Shown: in pieces, positions 1 through 5,191 of the stretch | Layout: each line of letters begins with the position of its first letter | Position numbering within the stretch: the stretch's first letter is position 1 | Source: an uncultured Clostridia bacterium | GTDB taxonomy: Bacteria > Bacillota > Clostridia > TANB77 > CAG-508 | NCBI GenBank assembly: GCA_934167365.1 | Contig: CAKPKU010000088.1 | Span: forward strand, 1-5,237 | Direction: 5' to 3' | Length of the DNA stretch: 5,237 bases | Position numbers and translations under genes: made by a program | The notes under the pieces: model-generated | Databases searched by the model: none | What the model was told of the DNA's origin: nothing | Seen by the model: only the letters and a program-made list of their open reading frames with translations

Positions 1-497
1 GCATATTTTTCATCAAATGTTATCATAAATAATCTATTATAAAAAATTATATATACTATAACTAATACAATTGATAAAGTTACACTTAATATTACATCAT
101 TTATAGTCATTGAAAGCACACTTCCAAACATATAATTATAAACATCAATATTAAAACCTTTTGAAATTGATGTTATTATTACTCCAAAAGCTAATGCTGC
201 TGTTGATACTAATGCTATTGTTATATCTCCAGATTCTCCCTTTTTTTGACTTATCAATAATATAATAAATGATGCTATTATAACTATTGGTATTGCAACA
301 TACATTTCTGGTAAATTAAAAACTAATGCCAAAGATAATGCTGCAAATCCCACTTCTCCTAAACCATGTCCTATCATAGAGTATCTTTTTAGAACAAGAA
401 TCACTCCAATTAAAGCTGCACAAAAAGATATAGAAATACCACAAATTATTGCTTTTTGCATAAATGGATAATTCAATAACTCAATTATTGTACTCAT
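1..497 (-). CDS. znuB: ZnuB-like metal ABC transporter permease, partial (3' end beyond the window)
   Basis: This is the membrane subunit of a zinc (or manganese) uptake ABC transporter of the ABC-3 family. The frame opens with ATG at 497-495 and stays open for 165 codons to the window edge. Full-length members have about 260-280 residues, so roughly 60% is present. An AGGGGG ribosome binding site lies 7 nt before the ATG, and the gene follows the ATPase gene by 17 nt. Hydrophobic segments lie near residues 15-36, 50-61, 65-83, 93-111 and 132-153. The segment LVLKRYSMIG (34-43) and the later GDITIALVSTAALAFGVI stretch (about 90-107) are typical of the family. The loop normally reading GDxLSHV reads GHGLGEV here (43-49), so the conserved Asp and His are replaced by His44 and Glu48. 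The family assignment is firm. Zinc as substrate is inferred from the neighbours. Confidence 0.93.
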   Translation of the reverse strand, partial: MSTIIELLNYPFMQKAIICGISISFCAALIGVILVLKRYSMIGHGLGEVGFAALSLALVFNLPEMYVAIPIVIIASFIILLISQKKGESGDITIALVSTAALAFGVIITSISKGFNIDVYNYMFGSVLSMTINDVILSVTLSIVLVIVYIIFYNRLFMITFDEKY

Positions 498-514
498 TAT
501 TATTCCCCCTATTA

Positions 515-1177
515 CTATAATCCTTTCCAATCGCTAATATTCCCATCAAACTTCACCTTTGTTGCCATGCAAACAACACGAACATTCATTGTTTTAATTT
601 CATCAAAATCATGTGTTGCCATTATAATTGTAATTCCATTTTCTTTATGCAATTTATCTAATATTGAATATAGCTCTTTTGTTATATTTACATCTAATCC
701 GCTACATGGTTCATCTAAAATTAAAAGTTCTGGTTTTCTTATTATAGATCTTGCAAGCATTACTCTTTGCCTTTGACCTCCAGATAAATTACCTATTTGA
801 TTATTTATTAATTCTTTTATATCAAGAGTTTGACAAACTTCATCAAATAATGCAAAATCCTTTTTGGTATAAAAAGGTAGTTTTTTATGTTTTTGCACAC
901 CTGTCATTATAATTTCTTTTGCAGTAGCTGGAAAATCTAAATCTTTCATATTATTTTGAGCTAAGTATGATATTTTATCATTATCTATATTTTTAATTAT
1001 TTCTCCAGAATCCTTTTTGTGTAACCCAACTATTGTTTTTATTAATGTACTTTTTCCTGATCCATTTTCTCCTACTAAACATATATAGTCACCTTTTTTT
1101 ACTTCTAAATTTACATTTTCAATTGCTGTGTGACCATCATATGATGCAGTTAAATTCTTTATTTCTAAAATATTCAA
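515..1177 (-). CDS. znuC: ZnuC-like metal ABC transporter ATP-binding protein
   Basis: This is the cytoplasmic ATPase that powers the ZnuB permease. The 220 residues are typical for the family. Motifs are complete and in order: Walker A GENGSGKST (36-44), Q-loop Gln74 in YLAQNN, ABC signature LSGGQ (131-135), Walker B LLILDEP (151-157) with catalytic Glu156, D-loop SGLD (159-162) and switch His189 in ATHD. The start is TTG at 1177-1175, chosen because AGGAGG ends 6 nt upstream, the first residues (NILEIKNLTASY) match the usual family N-terminus, and no ATG lies closer in frame. It follows znuA by 23 nt and precedes znuB by 17 nt, so it should be co-transcribed and translated with them. Zinc rather than manganese is inferred from the His-rich loop of ZnuA and the Fur-type regulator. 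The ATPase itself cannot distinguish the metal. Confidence 0.95.
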   Translation of the reverse strand: MNILEIKNLTASYDGHTAIENVNLEVKKGDYICLVGENGSGKSTLIKTIVGLHKKDSGEIIKNIDNDKISYLAQNNMKDLDFPATAKEIIMTGVQKHKKLPFYTKKDFALFDEVCQTLDIKELINNQIGNLSGGQRQRVMLARSIIRKPELLILDEPCSGLDVNITKELYSILDKLHKENGITIIMATHDFDEIKTMNVRVVCMATKVKFDGNISDWKGL

Positions 1178-1183
1178 AATGTT

Positions 1184-1189
1184 CCTCCT
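1184..1189 (-). promoter_or_regulatory. Ribosome binding site for the TTG start of znuC
   Basis: The minus strand reads AGGAGG with 6 nt to the TTG codon at 1177-1175. This perfect anti-16S match at ideal spacing fixes the start at TTG. The weak start codon combined with the strong Shine-Dalgarno sequence may tune the level of the ATPase relative to its neighbours, but that is inference. Confidence 0.85.
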
Positions 1190-1200
1190 ATTTTTATATT

Positions 1201-2175
1201 TTAATTTAATGCTTTTTTTAGATTTTCCAAGTTTAAATTCATTAACGATAAATATGTAGCACCATTATTAAGCTCTTCTTGTGTTACATTGTGAACTGTA
1301 TGAAATATAAGCTTTGTTGAATTAGTTTCACTTGCAATTGTATCTGCTATTTTCCCTGATGAAAGCTCTTGATAAAATATAACATGAATATCATTTTTTT
1401 TCATATAATCAATTACTTCCTTAACCTTTGAAACACTCGGCTCACTGTCTTCGCCACATGAATCATATGCACTAACATATTCTAAATTATATTTTTTCAC
1501 AAAATACGCATATGCAAATGTTCCACCAAATGCAATTTTATTGTTTTTAGAGCTTTTTATTGTTGACTTAATTTCTTCATCTAAATTATGTAATTTAGAT
1601 ATATACTCTTGTGCGTTATTTTTGTAAAGCCCTGCATTTTGAGGATCTATATCACATAGCTCTTGGGTTATATTATTAACCATTCCTATTGCATTTTCTG
1701 GGTCTAACCATATATGAGGATCATATTCATGAGTATGACTTTCGGTTTTATTATGATGCTCTTCATCATGCTCTTCATTACTGATATGTTCTTTTTCAAA
1801 TTCTTCTTCATTTATTAAATTGATATTTTTTGAAGCATCTAATATTTTAGTATTAGAATCTATACTTGATGCTATTTTATCAGACCATGGTTCCATATAT
1901 TTTCCTGTATATATAAATAAATCAGCATTATTAATATTTACTATATCTTGTGGTGTTGGCTCATATGTATGTGTTTCTGTTCCTGGTGTTAACAATAATG
2001 ATACATTTACTTTATCTTTTCCTATTTGTCGTACAAAGTCATATTGTGGAAAAAGAGTAGCAACAACTTCAACTTTATTTGATGAAGTTTTGTCTTCTTT
2101 TCCTTTACTTATTATTCCTATAAATGCAGAAAACAATAATATTATTGTTATTAAAAATATAATTCCCTTTTTCAT
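1201..2175 (-). CDS. znuA: ZnuA-like zinc-binding protein of ABC transporter (no lipobox)
   Basis: This is an extracytoplasmic metal-binding protein of the cluster 9 (ZnuA/TroA/PsaA) family that delivers metal to ZnuB. It has 324 residues. A hydrophobic N-terminal segment (5-22) follows MKK. No cysteine follows it, so the usual Gram-positive lipoprotein anchor is absent, and the protein is either held by this helix or cleaved and released. Family landmarks are VVATLFPQYDFVRQI (37-51), PGTETHTYEPTPQD (64-77) with ligand His69, and DPHIWLDP (152-159) with ligand His154. Residues 123-150 form an acidic, His-rich loop (His130, 136, 140, 141, 147, 149), which is typical of zinc rather than manganese binders. 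The usual third ligand segment (HDAFxY) reads FGGTFAY (216-222), with Gly217 in the His position. FHTVHNV (291-297) near the last ligand site offers His292 and His295. ATG at 2175 has GAGGT 5 nt upstream, and the regulator gene ends 17 nt before it. Confidence 0.92.
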   Translation of the reverse strand: MKKGIIFLITIILLFSAFIGIISKGKEDKTSSNKVEVVATLFPQYDFVRQIGKDKVNVSLLLTPGTETHTYEPTPQDIVNINNADLFIYTGKYMEPWSDKIASSIDSNTKILDASKNINLINEEEFEKEHISNEEHDEEHHNKTESHTHEYDPHIWLDPENAIGMVNNITQELCDIDPQNAGLYKNNAQEYISKLHNLDEEIKSTIKSSKNNKIAFGGTFAYAYFVKKYNLEYVSAYDSCGEDSEPSVSKVKEVIDYMKKNDIHVIFYQELSSGKIADTIASETNSTKLIFHTVHNVTQEELNNGATYLSLMNLNLENLKKALN

Positions 2176-2192
2176 TTTTTACCTCTTCTTTT

Positions 2193-2606
2193 CTAACTTT
2201 CAAACAAACATTTTTTACATGTTCCATATAAGATTGTTTTACATATATCTATTTTAAAATTGTGCTCTTTTAATATGTGTTGTTGTAGTGTTATCATTTC
2301 ATCACAATCTAAATGAAATAAGTCTCCACATTTTATACATTTCATATGATAATGTGTACTACATTCATTACTATTTTCTATGTATTGAAAACAAGCACTT
2401 GAACCTTCAGAATTTATGTATTTTCTTACAATATTTTCTTCAACAAGATTATCTAAACATCTATATACTGTTGATTTTCCTATTGGACAACCTTCATTTT
2501 TAAAATATTCAATTATCTGCTCTGCTGTTACATGATTTTTATTTTTCTTAAAAAACTCAATTATTTTTGTTCTTTGTTTTGTTTTATATTTAAAATTATT
2601 TTTCAT
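2193..2606 (-). CDS. zur: Fur-family metalloregulator, probable zinc repressor Zur
   Basis: This is a DNA-binding metal sensor of the Fur/Zur/PerR family. Its 137 residues are a normal length. The N-terminal winged helix has its recognition helix at about 43-54 (GKSTVYRCLDNL). The C-terminal dimerisation domain carries CIKC (90-93) and CKKC (130-133), the four-Cys structural zinc site. The regulatory metal region is THYHMKC (84-90), in which His85 and His87 correspond to His91 and His93 of Bacillus PerR. The position matching PerR Asp104 is His98, which argues against a PerR-type peroxide sensor. Extra cysteines at 82, 101 and 122 could take part in zinc binding. It is the first gene of the znu operon, and a perfect palindrome overlaps its transcription start, so autorepression together with znuACB is likely. 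The ATG has GGAGAAAG upstream. The family is certain. The Zur assignment rests on context. Confidence 0.9.
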   Translation of the reverse strand: MKNNFKYKTKQRTKIIEFFKKNKNHVTAEQIIEYFKNEGCPIGKSTVYRCLDNLVEENIVRKYINSEGSSACFQYIENSNECSTHYHMKCIKCGDLFHLDCDEMITLQQHILKEHNFKIDICKTILYGTCKKCLFES

Positions 2607-2622
2607 TTTTCTTTCTCCAATT

Positions 2623-2637
2623 TGAAACTGAGTTTCA
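2623..2637. promoter_or_regulatory. Candidate Zur/Fur-type operator (7-1-7 palindrome)
   Basis: The sequence TGAAACT-G-AGTTTCA is a perfect 7-1-7 inverted repeat, the same architecture as the Bacillus Fur, Zur and PerR boxes. It shares its outermost base with the -10 hexamer and covers the predicted transcription start near 2630. A bound dimer would therefore block RNA polymerase. It does not match the Bacillus Zur consensus in its central bases, so its assignment to the adjacent regulator is inferred from position and symmetry. Confidence 0.8.
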
Positions 2638-2665
2638 TTTTATCATTTTTATTATATATTGTCAA
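2637..2665 (-). promoter_or_regulatory. Sigma-A promoter of the zur-znuACB operon
   Basis: On the minus strand, a consensus -35 TTGACA (2665-2660) is separated by 17 nt from a -10 TAAAAT (2642-2637) preceded by an extended TGn element. Transcription should start near 2630, giving a leader of about 24 nt before the ATG at 2606. This near-ideal promoter would be strong when not repressed, fitting the operator that overlaps its start site. Confidence 0.85.
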
Positions 2666-2688
2666 CCTATAAAATAATTGTCTTTTGC

Positions 2689-2718
2689 AAAAAAATAAAG
2701 GCATATATGCCTTTATTT
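2689..2718 (-). terminator. Rho-independent terminator of the surface-protein gene
   Basis: A perfect self-complementary stretch (2693-2718) is centred on GGCATATATGCC with AAATAAA/TTTATTT arms, and is followed on the minus strand by a run of seven T (2695-2689). The TAA stop of the surface protein (2715-2713) lies inside the stem. It ends transcription only about 24 nt before the -35 of the zur promoter, insulating the metal operon from the upstream gene. Confidence 0.85.
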
Positions 2719-4062
2719 AACTTTTATTTTATGTTTAAAAATTACTGATGCAACTATCAAAGTTACAATTGCTAATATTATAATGGTTCCTACTGAACTT
2801 TCACCAGTTGCTGGAACAACATCATTAGCTGATGAAGATGATTGTTGATTTTGAGTTGAAGGGCTCTTTGATGAACTATTTGATGAATTACTTCCTTTAT
2901 TAGAATTATTTCCACTTTCTGAATTACTTCCTTGATTAGAACTATTACTTGCTCCAGTATTTGAATTATCTTCTGTTCCTGATGATTCAGATTTATATAC
3001 AATTACTGTAATATATGATTTTTTATCATTTTCATCTGTTGCTACTATTACCGCACTTCCCAGCTTTATACCTACTATTTTACCATTTTCATCTATTCCA
3101 ACAATATTTTCGTCACTTGACTTCCATGTAACCTTTTTATCTGCCGTTACAGTAATAATTTCTCCTACTTTTATACTTACACTGTCTTTACTCAATTTTG
3201 GACCATTTATGTCTCCAGGTATTGGTGTTGGAGTTGGAACTGGTGTTGGGCTTGGGTCTGGTGTTGGACTTGGATCTGGAGTTGGGCTTGGATCAGGTGT
3301 TGGACTTGGATCTGGCGTTGGAGTTGGATCTGGTGTTAAATTATCATCTACATTCACAACTACTGTTGCACTACCTCCATTATTTATCACAGTAACTTTT
3401 GTTTCACCTTTAGATTTACCTGTTATATTACCATTTTGATCTACTATTGCAATATTTTCATCTTCAGATCTCCATTCTCCCGTAACATTATTTGTAATCG
3501 TTACAGTTTTCGTTTCATTAACTTTTAAGTCAATGTTATTTTCACTTAATATTGGAGCCTCTTCAACTGGCGGTGTATTAGGAATTACTTTTATACTTTT
3601 TGAAAAGTTTCCTTCAGTTACATCACTTATATATACCTCGTTTTGACTTCCTTCTTCTATAAATTTACTATCATTATCTTTAATTATTGAAATTACTCCA
3701 CTTTTTTCTTCACTTTGCTCTTTGGCAGTAAAAGATATTACACATCTATTAGTTGTATTTCCATTTACTGTTCCATTATAATCACAAACAATCTTATTAT
3801 CTGAATCTGGTGAATGATTAATTACCCATCCTCCATTAGAAATATCATTCCACTCGAATAATTCAGTATCATATTGCAATACAAAATGCATGTATATTAC
3901 ATTGTTTCCTAAAGTCATAGTAACATTAAAGTTTTGTCCTGTTTTAACTTCTTCATCACTGCTCAAAGTTACTGAATTAGCGTTTGTATTGTTTTTTATT
4001 ATCATCACTATAATAAGTGCTATTATTAACATTATACACAATATTTTACTCGTTTTTTTCAT
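2713..4062 (-). CDS. Sortase-anchored surface protein with cohesin-like and Big_2 domains
   Basis: This is a 449-residue cell-wall protein, probably an adhesin or a scaffold-like exported protein. An N-terminal signal segment spans residues 1-28 (hydrophobic 8-22). Residues 31-160 are a beta-rich region resembling cohesin or carbohydrate-binding folds (TGQNFNVTMTLGN; YMHFVLQYDTELFEW; CVISFTAKE), with two cysteines (93 and 107) that could form a disulfide. Two Big_2 Ig-like domains lie at about 171-238 and 289-356, each with the W-(R/K)-S-x-DENI...GNITG or GKIVG signature. They are joined by a Thr-Pro/Asp-Pro linker (243-283). A Ser/Asn/Gly-rich stalk (358-413) leads to VPATG (416-420), a membrane helix (about 424-442) and a basic tail KHKIKVK, together a variant LPXTG signal. 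AAGGAGG lies 9 nt before the ATG. It has its own promoter and terminator and is probably monocistronic. The ligand is unknown. Confidence 0.85.
   Translation of the reverse strand: MKKTSKILCIMLIIALIIVMIIKNNTNANSVTLSSDEEVKTGQNFNVTMTLGNNVIYMHFVLQYDTELFEWNDISNGGWVINHSPDSDNKIVCDYNGTVNGNTTNRCVISFTAKEQSEEKSGVISIIKDNDSKFIEEGSQNEVYISDVTEGNFSKSIKVIPNTPPVEEAPILSENNIDLKVNETKTVTITNNVTGEWRSEDENIAIVDQNGNITGKSKGETKVTVINNGGSATVVVNVDDNLTPDPTPTPDPSPTPDPSPTPDPSPTPDPSPTPVPTPTPIPGDINGPKLSKDSVSIKVGEIITVTADKKVTWKSSDENIVGIDENGKIVGIKLGSAVIVATDENDKKSYITVIVYKSESSGTEDNSNTGASNSSNQGSNSESGNNSNKGSNSSNSSSKSPSTQNQQSSSSANDVVPATGESSVGTIIILAIVTLIVASVIFKHKIKVK
3242..3331 (-). repeat. 18-bp tandem repeat encoding the Pro-rich linker
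   Basis: Five in-frame 18-bp units (plus strand GGTGTTGGACTTGGATCT with a few third-position changes) encode the hexapeptide TPDPSP or a close variant. Degenerate flanking units extend to about 3218 and 3337. The linker separates the two Big_2 domains. Such in-frame minisatellites can gain or lose units by slippage without breaking the protein, so linker length may vary among strains. Confidence 0.9.
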
Positions 4063-4092
4063 CTTTTGTTTCCTCCTTTACTTCTACTTATA

Positions 4093-4121
4093 ATTCTATA
4101 TCTAATCTCCTTTTTTTTCAA
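4093..4121 (-). promoter_or_regulatory. Sigma-A promoter of the surface-protein gene
   Basis: On the minus strand, -35 TTGAAA (4121-4116) is separated by 17 nt from -10 TAGAAT (4098-4093). Transcription would start near 4086, giving a short leader that carries the AAGGAGG ribosome binding site. The hexamers are good but not perfect, consistent with a promoter that benefits from an activator bound at the adjoining direct repeats. Confidence 0.65.
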
Positions 4122-4128
4122 CAAATAT

Positions 4129-4172
4129 TAAAAATATAATATAATTGTAATATAATTGTAATATTTTTGTAA
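4129..4172. repeat. 11-bp direct repeats upstream of the surface-protein promoter
   Basis: Two identical units TATAATTGTAA (4140-4150 and 4151-4161) are followed by TATTTTTGTAA (4162-4172, two mismatches) and preceded by a degenerate unit (4129-4139, 8 of 11 matching). On the minus strand this gives TTACAA every 11 bp. The 11-bp phasing places each copy on the same DNA face, as in PhoB/OmpR-family response-regulator sites, and the array ends 7 bp before the -35. The binding protein is unknown, and chance repetition in AT-rich DNA is possible. Confidence 0.6.
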
Positions 4173-4193
4173 TAGAGCAATAGCAGATACAAT

Positions 4194-4236
4194 AAAAAAT
4201 AACATGATAGTACTATTTCTATCATGTTATTTTTTT
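4194..4236. terminator. Bidirectional terminator after the 238-aa/33-aa gene pair
   Basis: A perfect 17-bp stem (4194-4210 with 4219-4235) encloses an 8-nt loop. Its core is AACATGATAG/CTATCATGTT, with A-runs and T-runs at the two ends. On the minus strand the hairpin ends in six T and on the plus strand in seven T, so it can stop transcription from either side. The stop codon of the 33-residue ORF (4224-4222) is inside the stem. No plus-strand gene in the window needs it. Confidence 0.88.
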
Positions 4237-4323
4237 ATTATCATTTTTATTACTTAAAATAATTGCATAAATTAATAATGATACATTTGCTCCTATTATA
4301 AAACCTAATATAAAATTGAGCAT
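4222..4323 (-). CDS. 33-residue single-pass membrane protein, DUF3789-like
   Basis: A short frame begins with ATG at 4323 and ends with TGA at 4224-4222. A strong AAAGGAG ribosome binding site lies 5 nt upstream. The product starts MLNFILGFIIGANVSLLIYA and continues with a few more hydrophobic residues, then ends in a charged tail rich in Asn and Lys (SNKNDNKKIT). It is therefore a single membrane helix with a short polar C-terminus. The FxLGFxIGA pattern resembles DUF3789-type micro-proteins of Firmicutes, although this comparison is from memory. It lies 28 nt after the 238-residue protein and directly before the shared terminator, so the two are probably co-transcribed. The function is unknown. 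It may be an accessory subunit or modulator of the preceding membrane protein. The strong ribosome binding site is the main reason to accept so short a gene. Confidence 0.72.
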   Translation of the reverse strand: MLNFILGFIIGANVSLLIYAIILSNKNDNKKIT

Positions 4324-4351
4324 TTTTTCTCCTTTCATTTTATATATGTAA

Positions 4352-5068
4352 TTATTTATTATCAATTGTTATACTTGTACATTTTCCTTGTTTGTTAAAT
4401 GTAAGTGTTGCTAACTTGATGTCTTTAGTATCTGTTGGTATTTCAACCCCTTTATATTCTGGTTCTATATCTTTTATAGTTTTTTTAGTTTTTTTAGTTG
4501 TTGTTACAACACTTAAAGTACCTTCTGTATTATATTTAACATATCTTTGAGTTTTATTATATACTATGCTATCTGTTTCTGAATCCATTACTAAATATCT
4601 TTTACTTGTTGAATCATATTTTACATATAGACTATTCGTATTAGCATCTTCTGTACCTGTTGGCTCTTTTAGAATTATGTTATTTGATTTTATTTTATCT
4701 TTCATGTACTCTTTTCCTAATATTGTTACAGTGTTTTTTCCGCTTTTTAATTTTGTATAATCATCTTTTGTTATTTCGACTTCTTCATATATTAATCCTT
4801 TTATTGTATATGTTTCATCTTCTTCTATATCAATATCTGTTATAAATATTCTTTCACCTTTTTTTAAACTTGTTCCTTTTAAATCTTCATATTCAATTTT
4901 AGGCTCATCTGTTTCAACAGATTCAACATCTGCTCCATCATCTCCATCAGATGATACTGAAAGTTCATATTTTGTTCCATTTAACTTATATTTCCAAAAT
5001 CCAGCCATATCTATTGCAAATATTACAACAGCTGCTATTATAAATATCCATTTTATTGCTTTTTTCAT
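4352..5068 (-). CDS. Membrane-anchored extracytoplasmic protein of unknown function
   Basis: I do not recognise this 238-residue protein. MKKAIKW is followed by one hydrophobic helix (8-23), which should act as an uncleaved N-terminal anchor or a signal sequence. No lipobox is present. Residues 40-65 are acidic and low-complexity (SDGDDGADVES), a probable spacer from the membrane. The rest (66-238) is rich in Thr, Lys, Val, Ile and Tyr in alternating patterns, suggesting beta structure. A loose internal repeat, LYVKYDSTSKRY (147-158) and RYVKYNTEGTL (175-185), hints at two similar beta units. The only cysteine is Cys230. ATG at 5068 has AAGGA 9 nt upstream. A promoter with TATAAT lies about 36 nt before the ATG. 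It is followed by the 33-residue membrane protein and a terminator, forming a two-gene unit. No enzyme motif is visible, so a structural, sensing or chaperone-like envelope role is only a guess. Confidence 0.85.
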   Translation of the reverse strand: MKKAIKWIFIIAAVVIFAIDMAGFWKYKLNGTKYELSVSSDGDDGADVESVETDEPKIEYEDLKGTSLKKGERIFITDIDIEEDETYTIKGLIYEEVEITKDDYTKLKSGKNTVTILGKEYMKDKIKSNNIILKEPTGTEDANTNSLYVKYDSTSKRYLVMDSETDSIVYNKTQRYVKYNTEGTLSVVTTTKKTKKTIKDIEPEYKGVEIPTDTKDIKLATLTFNKQGKCTSITIDNK

Positions 5069-5103
5069 CTATTCCATTCCTTCCCACGTAAATAATTGTT
5101 TTT

Positions 5104-5133
5104 ATTATAACATTACATATATATTAATTACAA
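5104..5133 (-). promoter_or_regulatory. Promoter of the 238-aa/33-aa operon
   Basis: On the minus strand, a consensus -10 TATAAT (5109-5104) is preceded by an extended TGn motif (5112-5110). A weaker -35, TTGTAA (5133-5128), lies 18 nt upstream. Transcription would start near 5097, leaving a leader of about 29 nt with the ribosome binding site. A second, poorer candidate (TTGACT at 5176-5171, 17 nt, TATTAA at 5153-5148) lies upstream and could also contribute. Confidence 0.68.
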
Positions 5134-5178
5134 TATTTAATTAAAATTTAATAAATATCTTTTGTAGGTTAGTCAATC

Positions 5179-5191
5179 ATTTGTCACAAAT
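5179..5191. promoter_or_regulatory. 13-bp palindrome upstream of the 238-aa operon
   Basis: ATTTGT-C-ACAAAT is a perfect 6-1-6 inverted repeat. It lies 2 bp upstream of the secondary TTGACT -35 element and about 45 bp upstream of the main -35. It could bind a dimeric regulator. It has no T-run and a 1-nt centre, so it is not a terminator. The sequence differs from the palindrome of the zur operon, so the same regulator is unlikely. It matches no box that I can name with confidence. Confidence 0.4.

Noticed and set aside
123..497. Manganese or iron transporter (Mnt/Psa/Sit type) instead of zinc
   Set aside because: This cannot be excluded from the ATPase or permease. The His-rich loop in the binding protein and the linked Fur-type regulator with a Zur-like site favour zinc.
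1820..2257. A 145-codon open frame on the plus strand
   Set aside because: It lies antisense to znuA and the regulator gene, both of which have clear family motifs and ribosome binding sites. Its product shows only low-complexity hydrophobic sequence.
2689..2718. The 26-bp palindrome before the zur promoter as a regulator site
   Set aside because: The GC-containing core, the stop codon inside the stem and the following run of seven T fit an intrinsic terminator better.
2790..3002. A 70-codon minus-strand frame inside the surface-protein gene
   Set aside because: It is an out-of-frame reading of the Ser/Asn-rich stalk. The main frame continues intact to a good sorting signal, so no frameshift is implied.
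3198..3439. Overlapping plus-strand frames encoding Gly-Val or Leu-Asp repeats
   Set aside because: They are reverse-strand readings of the 18-bp linker repeat and have no independent ribosome binding site or family match.
4337..4365. A TTGATA-17-TAAAAT promoter-like pair just before the 33-residue ORF
   Set aside because: Transcription would start inside the ribosome binding site of that ORF, and such matches are frequent in AT-rich DNA. Read-through from the preceding gene is the simpler explanation.
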